Shown one piece after another: positions 8,336 through 15,209 of a DNA stretch of 32,773 nt. Numbering within the stretch: position 1 is the stretch's first letter; every line of letters starts with the position of its first letter. The notes under the pieces are model-generated. The model saw only the letters and a list, made by a program, of their open reading frames with translations. It was not told the DNA's origin and did no database searches. Made by a program: the position numbers and the translations under genes. The DNA comes from an uncultured Bacteroidales bacterium (GTDB taxonomy: Bacteria; Bacteroidota; Bacteroidia; Bacteroidales; Muribaculaceae), in assembly GCA_946412245.1 (NCBI GenBank), contig CAMKGM010000035.1, positions 1-32,773 on the forward strand, read 5' to 3'.

Positions 8336-8950
8336 AAATCAGCATAATCAGATTAATCCGTAGTTTATTCACTGTGTGTTATTGCCCTCGCGCAACCTCC
8401 ATCGTTCCATTATCTTTGTCGCACACACCCACGTTCACACCGTCCTTCGGTCCTCTATGGAGGGTGTTGCAAAATCATTGAAAAAGTCCTCGAAGAGGTA
8501 AAAAGGCTCGGAGAGCCGCAATGTGATTAACACCATGCAAGAGCCTCGAAGAGGTTCGCAGCTTGGTGATAGACAGCAGATTGGGAGGTGCCTCGAAGAG
8601 GAACTTCAACAGCGACAGTATAGTGCTTTTCACTCCTGCTGAAATATACTTGTAACTTTTTGCAACACCCTCCCCCAAGACTTCTCATTCCACGTTCTTT
8701 GACATCCTTCCATTCCTCAACTGTTCACGGTAGTACACAAAACCACTACGAAAGCACACGAATGCAGTACAAAAACCTACGAAAGCAGTACAAAGAACCA
8801 CGAACGCAGTACACTGCAAAAATAGTCTTTGTTCCTGGGCTTCAATGCTTTACCAAAAAATATCATCATTTTTCCCACATTTCCCAAAAGATTCACATTT
8901 CCCGGCCTTCCCAAATGCTTCACCCTTCCCCGCTTTTCCCGGTGGAACCG
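8336..8950 (+). repeat. Composite dispersed repeat, copy 1 (interrupted)
   Basis: This gap between genes holds a repeat whose partner lies inverted at 21708-22028. Three shared blocks keep the same order. The first is a 45-base core at 8336-8380, with 3 mismatches to 21984-22028. The second is a TATCTTTG box at 8411-8418, matching the one at 21948-21955. The third is a 40-base perfect match at 8785-8824 against 21818-21857, which continues nearly unbroken to about 8886. Within 8730-8815 there are GTACTGC/GAAAGC units with a 21-base period, on the reverse strand. From 8868 to 8942 the plus strand is rich in TTCCC. A 215-bp element with terminal inverted repeats interrupts the copy. No protein-coding gene is supported. 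Confidence 0.85.
8459..8673. mobile_element. 215-bp MITE-like element with perfect 16-bp inverted termini
   Basis: GGAGGGTGTTGCAAAA at 8459-8474 is repeated in exact inverted form at 8658-8673. The element interrupts dispersed-repeat copy 1 and has no counterpart at the equivalent place in copy 2. The interior contains three CCTCGAAGAGG palindrome-like motifs and a segment (8488-8540) related to 22633-22685 on the opposite strand. It encodes no protein. Mobilisation by a transposase elsewhere in the genome is inferred from the structure; no obvious target-site duplication is seen. Confidence 0.6.
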
Positions 8951-8981
8951 GACATTTAGTCGCCTCATGACCGATTTGGGT

Positions 8982-9015
8982 AAAAAAAATGCGGACACCC
9001 CGCTGAGGTGTCCGC
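8982..9015 (-). terminator. Strong terminator after RNase G/E
   Basis: A perfect 9-bp stem (GCGGACACC at 8991-8999, GGTGTCCGC at 9007-9015) has a 7-base loop. On the minus strand it is followed by eight T residues (the A-run at 8982-8989). It lies 45 bases past the rng stop codon. The plus strand also has a T-run beyond it, so it may work in both directions. Confidence 0.85.
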
Positions 9016-9060
9016 TGTGATGTTTTTTCTGATAACAAAACTCTTGAACCGTGTCGCCTG

Positions 9061-10707
9061 TCACTGGTCGGTTGAGTCGTCTTTTTCCTTGCTGCGCTTC
9101 GAGCGGCGTTCTTTCTTGCTCGACTCGCTATTGCTTGTGTCTTTCTCTTCTTTAAGGTCTATTTCGTTGTTGTTGCTGTCGATCACCCTATATTGCAGAT
9201 AGGCCAGTGACTGGTCGGGCTGAATCTTGAACTTCTTGCCAAACTCTCGCCGCCACTTGCTATAGAGGCTGTTGAAAAGCCCTTTCTTGAGATAGGCATC
9301 GACAAAGGGATGGACATACATGATAAAACGATTCACTCCGAGCGAATGCACGAGATATGATATCTTATCCTTGAGTAAATCAGTAAAAAGCAGTGATGGC
9401 TGAATCTCGCCCGTACCTCCACACGACGGGCAAGTCTCGGCAGTGACGATATCAAGGGCCGGGCGAACACGCTGGCGCGTGATTTGCATGAGTCCGAACT
9501 TGCTCAGTGGCAAGATATTGTGACGCGCGCGGTCCTTTTTCATCACTTCACGCATGTGGTCGTACAGGGCCTGACGGTGCTCGGACTTGCTCATGTCGAT
9601 GAAATCGATGACTATGATACCGCCCATGTCACGCAACCGGAGTTGACGAGCCACCTCGTCGGCGGCAAGCAGGTTCACATCAAGCGCATTCGACTCTTGA
9701 TCGGTCGAGGCCTTGGTGCGGTTGCCCGAGTTCACGTCAATCACATGCAGTGCTTCAGTGCTTTCAATTATCAAGTATGCTCCGGAACGAAACGAAACTG
9801 TCTTGCCAAAAGCCGTCTTGATTTGCCTGGTGACGCTGAATCGGTCAAAAATAGGCATCTCGTCGGTATAGAGTTTGACAATGTCGCTTCGCTCGGGCGC
9901 TATAAGGCTCACATATTTAGAAATTTGCTCATAAATTTCGGCATTGTTCACATGAATTGCCTCGAAGTCGGGGTTGAAGATGTCGCGAATGAGGCTAACG
10001 GCCCTGCTTTCTTCTTCATAGACGAGCGAGGGGGCCTCGACATAGGCGATTTTAGCGATGCTTTCTTCCCAACATTTGAGCAGCACTTTCAGTTCGGCAT
10101 TGAGCTCGGCGGCTTTCTTGTTCTCGGCCGAGGTGCGCACAATGACTCCAAAGTTGGCGGGCTTGATGCTCTCAACCAGGCGTCTCAATCGCATCTTCTC
10201 GCCACTGTCCTTAATCTTTTGCGAGACCGAGATTTTGTTATTAAACGGAATCAAGACCATGAACCGCCCCGTAAAAGTGATTTCGGTGGTGAGTCTTGGT
10301 CCTTTGGTCGAAATGGGTTCCTTTGCAATCTGAACAAGCAACTCTTGTCCTTGCGTGAGGACATCGTTAACTGTGCCTTGCTTGTTGATATCGCTCTTGA
10401 GCTTGAGTTTAGAGATGCTCGGAACCTTCTTTCCGCCGCTCTGCCTAACTGCACTGATGTAGTCGGCAAATGTGCTGAATTGTGAGCCTAAATCAAGGTA
10501 ATGAAGAAATGCCTCCTTGGGGTGACCAACATTGACAAAAGCAGCGTTGAGCCCCGGCATAATCTTTTTTACCTTGGCAAAGTAGAGGTTGCCGACGGCA
10601 TAGGAGGCGTCTTGCGACTCCTTCTGCAGCGATACCAAACGCCCTTCTTCGAGCAAGGCGGTTGATATGTCGGCCGGTCTTACGTCAACTATCAGTTCAC
10701 TTCTCAT
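9061..10707 (-). CDS. rng: Ribonuclease E/G family protein
   Basis: The protein is 548 residues, close to the usual length of RNase G-like proteins of Bacteroidota. The N-terminal half holds an S1-type RNA-binding domain (GNLYFAKVKKIMPGLNAAFVNVG and its continuation with HYLDL, about residues 37-130). The catalytic DNase I-like domain has the metal-binding aspartates in VIDVNSGN (about 323) and IVIDFIDM (about 367). The zinc-link motif CPSCGGTG lies near 425 and supports dimer formation. The C-terminus ends in a charged Lys/Arg/Ser-rich tail and lacks the long scaffold of enterobacterial RNase E. It acts in the cytoplasm on rRNA maturation and mRNA decay. The tiny COX24-type ribosomal protein and HU lie upstream on the same strand. 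A strong terminator follows the gene. Confidence 0.95.
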   Translation of the reverse strand: MRSELIVDVRPADISTALLEEGRLVSLQKESQDASYAVGNLYFAKVKKIMPGLNAAFVNVGHPKEAFLHYLDLGSQFSTFADYISAVRQSGGKKVPSISKLKLKSDINKQGTVNDVLTQGQELLVQIAKEPISTKGPRLTTEITFTGRFMVLIPFNNKISVSQKIKDSGEKMRLRRLVESIKPANFGVIVRTSAENKKAAELNAELKVLLKCWEESIAKIAYVEAPSLVYEEESRAVSLIRDIFNPDFEAIHVNNAEIYEQISKYVSLIAPERSDIVKLYTDEMPIFDRFSVTRQIKTAFGKTVSFRSGAYLIIESTEALHVIDVNSGNRTKASTDQESNALDVNLLAADEVARQLRLRDMGGIIVIDFIDMSKSEHRQALYDHMREVMKKDRARHNILPLSKFGLMQITRQRVRPALDIVTAETCPSCGGTGEIQPSLLFTDLLKDKISYLVHSLGVNRFIMYVHPFVDAYLKKGLFNSLYSKWRREFGKKFKIQPDQSLAYLQYRVIDSNNNEIDLKEEKDTSNSESSKKERRSKRSKEKDDSTDQ

Positions 10708-10845
10708 GGTGTGATAATGTGAGACTCGACAGTCACAATTGATAATACAAAGAACAAACTCTCTGGTTATGCCGGGGTATTGTTTGAATACTGCGATACC
10801 ATAGAGTTTGCCCTGTGTATTGCGTGTGACATAAACTAGAAAGAA

Positions 10846-10938
10846 TTATTTCTTGTTTTTGTGTCGATTCTTTCTAAGTCTTTTTTTACGCTTGTGCGTA
10901 GCCATTTTGTGGCCTTTTCTCTTTTTTCCGCTTGGCAT
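10846..10938 (-). CDS. AURKAIP1/COX24-domain small basic protein (ribosome-associated)
   Basis: The frame encodes only 30 residues. It begins MPSGKKRKGHKMATHKRKKR and ends in a Lys/Arg/Asn-rich tail before TAA. More than half of the residues are Lys or Arg. The MATHKRKKRLRKNRHK core is the signature of the AURKAIP1/COX24 (mS38-like) family, which in Bacteroidota genomes is annotated as a very short stand-alone protein and is thought to bind the small ribosomal subunit. It lies 138 bases upstream of rng and 92 bases downstream of the HU gene on the same strand. The recognisable conserved sequence and clean stop make this a real gene despite its size. Confidence 0.88.
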   Translation of the reverse strand: MPSGKKRKGHKMATHKRKKRLRKNRHKNKK

Positions 10939-11030
10939 AATTACTTAGTGGATTAAATGATTATTAATGATATGAGCCGCAAACCGAACGATCACAGCTC
11001 ATGTGTGAGTTGTTTTATTGAATTATTGAA

Positions 11031-11306
11031 TTATTTCTTCACCTGCTCCATGAACACCTTAGCGGGCTTGAAGGCGGGAATCTGGTGCTCGGGAATGATG
11101 ATAGTTTGGTTCTTAGAGATGTTGCGAGCGGTCTTCTGAGAACGTGTCTTCACGATGAAGCTACCAAAGCCACGAAGATACACGTTTTCACCATCGGCGA
11201 GAGAATCCTTCACGATGTCCATGAATTTCTCAATTGTTAAAAGAACAGAAGCCTTGTCTACACCTGTAGATTTTGAAATTTCGCTTACGATGTCTGCTTT
11301 AGTCAT
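11031..11306 (-). CDS. HU family DNA-binding protein
   Basis: The protein is 91 residues, the standard HU/IHF size. It starts MTKADIVSEISKSTGVDKASV, with the helical dimerisation part followed by the beta-arm segment GFGSFIVKTRSQKTARNI and the DNA-contact motif IIPEHQIPAFKPAKVF. It binds and bends double-stranded DNA as a dimer and organises the nucleoid. The start at 11306 is the only reasonable ATG. A promoter-like TTG-N21-TATACTTGC lies 56-88 bases upstream. Bacteroidota usually carry several HU paralogs, and the sequence alone does not tell which one this is. Confidence 0.95.
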   Translation of the reverse strand: MTKADIVSEISKSTGVDKASVLLTIEKFMDIVKDSLADGENVYLRGFGSFIVKTRSQKTARNISKNQTIIIPEHQIPAFKPAKVFMEQVKK

Positions 11307-11361
11307 TGTAGTATAAGTTTTAAAAATTAAAAAATAAACAAAACTGAAGAAAACTCAAAAG

Positions 11362-11394
11362 GCAAGTATAATGCTGTACGTGAATGCTTTGCAA
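11362..11394 (-). promoter_or_regulatory. Probable HU promoter
   Basis: On the minus strand a TTG (plus-strand CAA at 11392-11394) is followed after 21 bases by TATACTTGC (plus-strand GCAAGTATA at 11362-11370), one mismatch from TAnnTTTGC. The resulting leader would be about 50 bases long and A-rich. Confidence 0.5.
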
Positions 11395-11663
11395 CATTAT
11401 CACCATGAATTTTGAATTTTGCAACTGCAAATATCGCACTTTTTTTTCAATTAAGCACTATCATTCAGCATTTTTTGCTCAAAAAAGTCGTTTTTTGGGC
11501 TGAAATTAGGGAATTGTAACACGACTGTCACAAAAAAAAGGGAAAAAGAGCCATAAACAGTTAGGTTTTAGCACTTCAACGCCATGCCACCCTGCCAGTC
11601 GTGAGAAGTGAACAAAATCACGAAAACTTAGCCGCACGTAACCTATAATTCGAAAATTATAAT

Positions 11664-11672
11664 TAATTTTGC
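11664..11672 (+). promoter_or_regulatory. -7 box immediately before a start codon
   Basis: TAATTTTGC is a full TAnnTTTGC match ending only 6 bases before the ATG at 11679. Transcription would begin at or next to the start codon, so the mRNA may be leaderless. An AT-rich imperfect palindrome (about 11643-11662) covers the spacer and upstream element. No clean TTTG is present. The rest of the 11307-11678 gap shows only A/T-rich tracts and no gene. Confidence 0.5.
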
Positions 11673-11678
11673 GCCATT

Positions 11679-11999
11679 ATGACACAAGAAACACGCAACA
11701 AGATTGAGGAGAACATCGTCAGGATGCTCAAAACCGTCTTTGATCCCGAGATGCCGGTTGACATCTATAGTTTGGGGCTTATATATAAGGTAGACCTGCA
11801 AGATGACGGCATGGTCGACATTGACATGACGCTCACCGCACCCAACTGCCCCGCCGGCGACTTCATCTTTGAAGACGTGCGCCAAAAGGTGGAGAGCATC
11901 GAGGGCGTAACCGGTGTGAACGTCAAGCTGGTGTTTGAACCTGAGTGGAACATCAACATGATGAGCGACGAGGCCAAGCTGGAGCTCGGCATGCTTTGA
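11679..11999 (+). CDS. MIP18/DUF59 family Fe-S assembly protein (SufT/PaaD-like)
   Basis: The protein is 106 residues, a complete single MIP18 (DUF59) domain. Signature residues are FDPEMPVDIYSLGLIYKV near the N-terminus and the conserved loop MTLTAPNCPAGDFIFEDV with its reactive Cys near residue 55, followed by a VNVKLVFEPEW strand. Family members help mature iron-sulfur proteins in the cytoplasm, for example SufT and the PaaD part of the phenylacetate system. No suf genes are adjacent here. The gene is followed by a three-fold 19-base direct repeat and then the LpxH-like gene 66 bases on, so the two may be co-transcribed. Confidence 0.88.
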   Translation: MTQETRNKIEENIVRMLKTVFDPEMPVDIYSLGLIYKVDLQDDGMVDIDMTLTAPNCPAGDFIFEDVRQKVESIEGVTGVNVKLVFEPEWNINMMSDEAKLELGML

Positions 12000-12051
12000 T
12001 AGCGACAACAACACCACTGAGCGACAACAACACCACTGAGCGACAACAACA
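12000..12051 (+). repeat. Three-fold 19-base direct repeat after the MIP18 gene
   Basis: The unit TGAGCGACAACAACACCAC occurs at 12018-12036. A nearly identical unit precedes it (12000-12017) and a partial one follows (12037-12051). The array begins directly at the stop codon of the MIP18 gene and ends just before the LpxH-like start. It looks like replication slippage; a function is not evident. Confidence 0.8.
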
Positions 12052-12065
12052 TCATCGTCAACAAC

Positions 12066-12842
12066 ATGAGCACAGCACGCCGCACATATTTCATAAGCGA
12101 CCTGCATCTGGGCGCGAACTACATTACCAATCCTCGCCTGCACGAGGGTCGAGTGGTGTCGTTTCTGCAGTCGATAGAGCACGATGCCGATGAGCTCTAC
12201 CTTGTGGGCGACATCATTGACTACTGGTATGAATACAAGTACGTTGTGCCACGGGGATACATCAGGTTCTTCGGCCAACTTGCCAAGATGGCCGATGCCG
12301 GCGTAAAAATCACCTGGTTCACCGGCAACCACGACGTATGGCTCTTTGACTACCTGCGGGATGAGATAGGCATGACCGTAGTCAAGTCAAACAGCATCGT
12401 GGAGATTAAGGGCAAGAAATTCCTACTTTCACATGGCGATGACGTGGGCCAACAGCCGGCTCGATACCGCTTTATGCGCTGGTGTTTTTATAATAAGGTA
12501 TGCCAAGTACTCTATGAGTCGATACATCCACGATGGTCCTACGCGCTCGCTCACCTGTGGAGTTCCGAGAACCGCACCAACCGCTCGCAGGCTCACATTG
12601 ACAAGGGCGTGGAGCGGAGTCTGAAGCACCTGACTGAATTTGTTGAGCAGCATGCCGGGGAGCACCCCGAAGTGTTTGCCTACATCTTCGGGCACTTGCA
12701 TGTAGCACGTGACTTGACCTTAGCCGGCGGCAAGCGCATGGTGGTGCTGGGCGAGTGGATTGAGCAATGCACCTATTGCACCTTCGACGGCGAGCAACTC
12801 GAAATGCATAAATTTGACGGTGCAGTCATCTCTGCCACATAG
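12066..12842 (+). CDS. lpxH: UDP-2,3-diacylglucosamine diphosphatase (LpxH-like)
   Basis: The protein is 258 residues and belongs to the calcineurin-type metallophosphoesterases. The ordered metal-binding motifs are ISDLHLG (residues 10-16), GDIIDYW (about 48), GNHD (about 81), SHGDD (about 120) and GHLH (about 208). This complete set plus the length fits LpxH, which cleaves the pyrophosphate of UDP-2,3-diacylglucosamine to give lipid X and UMP in lipid A biosynthesis, on the inner face of the cytoplasmic membrane. The LpxH name is from family resemblance; a related phosphoesterase with another substrate cannot be excluded. It starts 66 bases after the MIP18 gene. Confidence 0.85.
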   Translation: MSTARRTYFISDLHLGANYITNPRLHEGRVVSFLQSIEHDADELYLVGDIIDYWYEYKYVVPRGYIRFFGQLAKMADAGVKITWFTGNHDVWLFDYLRDEIGMTVVKSNSIVEIKGKKFLLSHGDDVGQQPARYRFMRWCFYNKVCQVLYESIHPRWSYALAHLWSSENRTNRSQAHIDKGVERSLKHLTEFVEQHAGEHPEVFAYIFGHLHVARDLTLAGGKRMVVLGEWIEQCTYCTFDGEQLEMHKFDGAVISAT

Positions 12843-12881
12843 CCATAGCTCTATACATTACTCCAACACAAATCCTAATAT

Positions 12882-12974
12882 CCGAACAGGGCTCACCAAA
12901 TCAAGCCCCTGACCGAACCGGGGTTCACCCAATCAACCCCTGAGCGAACCGAGTTCTCCAAAAACCGGTCATGA
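12882..12974 (+). repeat. 31-bp tandem repeat, three units
   Basis: Three 31-base units at 12882-12912, 12913-12943 and 12944-12974 share CCGAAC near the start and end in TGA. The third is the most diverged. Similar single units appear near 8955-8985 and 23032-23062, with the shared core TGACCGAATTGGGT or a close variant. The array sits 40 bases past the LpxH-like gene in a gap without genes. Confidence 0.75.
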
Positions 12975-13050
12975 GGCCGAAAATGGCTAAATGGACTGAT
13001 TTTTTCGTGTTTTTTAACAAAATTGGTTTTAGGATTCAGAAAATACGGCG

Positions 13051-13165
13051 TAACTTTGCACCTGTAAACAGAAAACAATCTTTTTTACCTTAAAGAGTTT
13101 ATGCCTATTGGAGACGTAAGGAGCAATTCTTGAACAGAGAATTGCTCTTTAGTTTTGTCTCTCAA
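13051..13165 (+). ncRNA. Candidate small RNA or leader RNA with own promoter
   Basis: A consensus -7 box TAACTTTGC lies at 13051-13059. About 50 bases downstream, GAGCAATTCT (13121-13130) pairs perfectly with AGAATTGCTC (13138-13147) across a 7-base loop. An outer pair GAGAC/GTCTC (13111-13115 with 13157-13161) encloses it, and T-rich bases (TTTAGTTTT) follow the inner stem. No ORF is supported here. The region may be a stand-alone small RNA ending at the hairpin, or the start of a long leader for the secreted protein at 13476. The description resembles known Bacteroidales RNA motifs, but I cannot confirm a family. Confidence 0.4.
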
Positions 13166-13358
13166 GTTTCCAAAAACCTTTGCCCCTTTGTGACAATTGA
13201 GTTAGTATGAGTCATCAATATTTTCAGTATAAGACATCAATGTTTAGAACAAAGTTCAACCGATAGCAAAAAGCCACCAACTCACATCAATCGATATCAC
13301 AATTTCGGTAGTTTCCTATTTTTTTGGCTAATTGTTTCTGTCGTCTCTAAAAATGTAT

Positions 13359-13367
13359 TACCTTTGC
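13359..13367 (+). promoter_or_regulatory. -7 box for the two-repeat secreted protein
   Basis: TACCTTTGC matches TAnnTTTGC and lies 108 bases before the start codon at 13476. It would give a leader of about 100 bases. The stretch 13165-13358 between the hairpin and this box shows nothing else that I can identify. Confidence 0.6.
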
Positions 13368-13475
13368 ATGGTGAAAAGCAGTTCTAACTGCCTGAAAAAC
13401 CACAAGAATTGAGAAATACACAATTATAACAACCACTATTATTCATTTTCTTTATTCATTTCAAACAATTAACCT

Positions 13476-15041
13476 ATGAAGAAAAATTACAAGAAATTGT
13501 TGTCAATGTTGGCACTTGCCAGCATGACGCTTGGCATGAATGCCGAGTCATTGCTCGTGGGCGATAGTACTGTAACCAACGCCTATGCACCGCTTCACAG
13601 TACCTACCACGACACTCCGGGTACCGTGACACAGACCATCTATCCCGCCGAACTGCTGACCGCCATGGTGGGCAAGAACATCAATGCCGTGACCTTCTAC
13701 GTGAACGATGACGGCTTGAAGATGTCAGGCGGCTTGCTGCGCCTGTCAATGGGCGAGACCTCGCAAACCTATTATGAGACCACTGCCGACCTGGTTACCG
13801 ACCTTCAAGAAGTGGCTTCAGTAGCTGTTCCCGGTGGAGCCGGTGTCTACGAAGTGACTTTCACTTTCGACACTCCTTACACCTATGCAGGCGGCAACTT
13901 GGTATTTGAGTCTTACGTTACCACAGCCGGCTCATGGGCTTTCACCTATTTCTTAGGAAAAAACAACGGCAGCGTTAACAACGTGATTACTCGCGGTAGT
14001 CTCTACTCGTTCATTCCCAAAACCAACTTTGACTATGGCGACCCCGCTCAATACGCAGCTCGCGTTGATGCCAACTCTATCAACTTCGGTAAGGTTCGCG
14101 CCGGTGAGTCGGTCACCAAGACTGTTAAGCTGACCAACTGCGGTCTTCAGGCCTTCACCCCCACCTTCACGACTGAAGCACCCTTCTCAGTGACCCCGAG
14201 CCGCGCCGAACTGGCAGCCGGTGAAGCAATGGATGTTCCCGTGACATTCGCCCCCACAGTCGACGGCTTGTTTGAAGGCACTCTCAACATTGACTGCGGC
14301 GAAGCCGGTACATTCGATATCGCTCTCAACGGCTATGCTAAGCCCGAGGGCAAAGACCTGACCGTGTGCGATGAGACTGTTTCGACCAGCAACTATGTAC
14401 CCTTCTACCAGTACTACTCCGACACCCCCGGTGCCAAGTCACAGATGATATATCCGGCCGAGATGCTTGAGCAGATGGCAGGCGGTGAAATCCTGGGTGT
14501 CACATTCTATCCCACAGCCGGCATTGGCAAGCTCATCAACAACATGAAGGTTTACGCTCTTGAAACCGAGCAGTCAGAGTATACTCGCGAAGCTACCTAT
14601 GGACTTCCCGACGACATGATTACCGGCCTCACTGAAGTTGCTACCGTGAGCTATGCTGCAGGTGAAGAAATCATTGAAGTTGAGTTTGACGCTCCCTTCA
14701 AGTACAACGGCATGAACCTGGCTATCCAGACTGAATTTACCGAGAATTGCGGATGGGTGCAGACCAATTTTGCCGGAGCAGTCCAGGATCATTACAGTGC
14801 ATGGTATCGCACCACCAGTGATACCAGCGGTGGTTGCGCACAATTCCTGCCCAAGGCTACTTTCAGCTATCGCATCACCACTCCCACCGGCCTGACCGAA
14901 ACCATTGGCAACCGCGTGGTGAAGGCTACCCGCTACTACAACCTTGCCGGTATGAGCAGCGACAAGCCCTTCGACGGTGTGAACATCATTGTTACCGAAT
15001 ACACCGACGGCACTCGTTCAAGCGCTAAGGTGATTCGCTAA
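13476..15041 (+). CDS. Secreted protein with two related beta-domains around an ASPM/choice-of-anchor-D-like domain
   Basis: The protein is 521 residues. A signal peptide (MKKNYKKLLSMLALASMTLG) is followed by two homologous domains, at about 23-195 and 295-465. Both carry a YHDTPG or YSDTPG segment, an IYPAELL or IYPAEML segment, and later INAVTFY or ILGVTFY. Between them, residues about 200-290 form an Ig-like domain (SINFGKVRAGESVTKTVKLTN, then VTFAPTVDGLFEGTLNI) typical of choice-of-anchor D/ASPM-SPD-2-Hydin domains. The C-terminal 55 residues contain RYYNLAGM and a final GVNIIVTEYTDG-type strand, a tail common in exported Bacteroidales proteins and possibly used for surface sorting. No catalytic motif is seen. 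It stands alone between two gaps, with its own promoter and a terminator. Confidence 0.82.
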   Translation: MKKNYKKLLSMLALASMTLGMNAESLLVGDSTVTNAYAPLHSTYHDTPGTVTQTIYPAELLTAMVGKNINAVTFYVNDDGLKMSGGLLRLSMGETSQTYYETTADLVTDLQEVASVAVPGGAGVYEVTFTFDTPYTYAGGNLVFESYVTTAGSWAFTYFLGKNNGSVNNVITRGSLYSFIPKTNFDYGDPAQYAARVDANSINFGKVRAGESVTKTVKLTNCGLQAFTPTFTTEAPFSVTPSRAELAAGEAMDVPVTFAPTVDGLFEGTLNIDCGEAGTFDIALNGYAKPEGKDLTVCDETVSTSNYVPFYQYYSDTPGAKSQMIYPAEMLEQMAGGEILGVTFYPTAGIGKLINNMKVYALETEQSEYTREATYGLPDDMITGLTEVATVSYAAGEEIIEVEFDAPFKYNGMNLAIQTEFTENCGWVQTNFAGAVQDHYSAWYRTTSDTSGGCAQFLPKATFSYRITTPTGLTETIGNRVVKATRYYNLAGMSSDKPFDGVNIIVTEYTDGTRSSAKVIR

Positions 15042-15084
15042 TCACACATAACAATGCGGGTGCAACAGCGCTCGCAGGAAATGA

Positions 15085-15123
15085 GAAGAGGTGTGCCCGT
15101 GGGTGCACCTCTCTTCAATTTTT
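15085..15123 (+). terminator. Terminator after the secreted protein
   Basis: AGAGGTG and CACCTCT pair within 15085-15115, with an inner GCCC/GGGT pairing. The stem is followed by CTTCAATTTTT (15112-15123). It lies about 45 bases after the stop at 15041. Confidence 0.65.
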
Positions 15124-15167
15124 GACATCACAACTTGACCGCAATAATCATTGATTCAACGGATTAT

Positions 15168-15209
15168 GCGGTGGTGTTACGGAGTGAGGCGGTGGTATTA
15201 CGGAGTGAG
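15168..15209 (-). repeat. 21-bp duplication at the 3' end of the sulfatase gene
   Basis: A 21-base unit at 15168-15188 is repeated at 15189-15209 with one mismatch, and six further bases of a third unit follow. The downstream unit contains the gene's stop codon (15198-15200), so the coding end and stop have been copied into the trailer. Confidence 0.8.

Noticed and set aside
8660-8959. A plus-strand frame sharing a peptide pattern (KEPRTQYTAKI) with the minus-strand frame 21607-21933
   Set aside because: The peptide similarity is fully explained by the DNA-level identity of the dispersed repeat. The frames start in unrelated sequence, and the tandem units and TTCCC tract are low complexity.
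9484-10485. Long 333-residue plus-strand frame
   Set aside because: It lies entirely antisense to the RNase G/E gene, whose catalytic motifs are intact. It has no recognisable domain.
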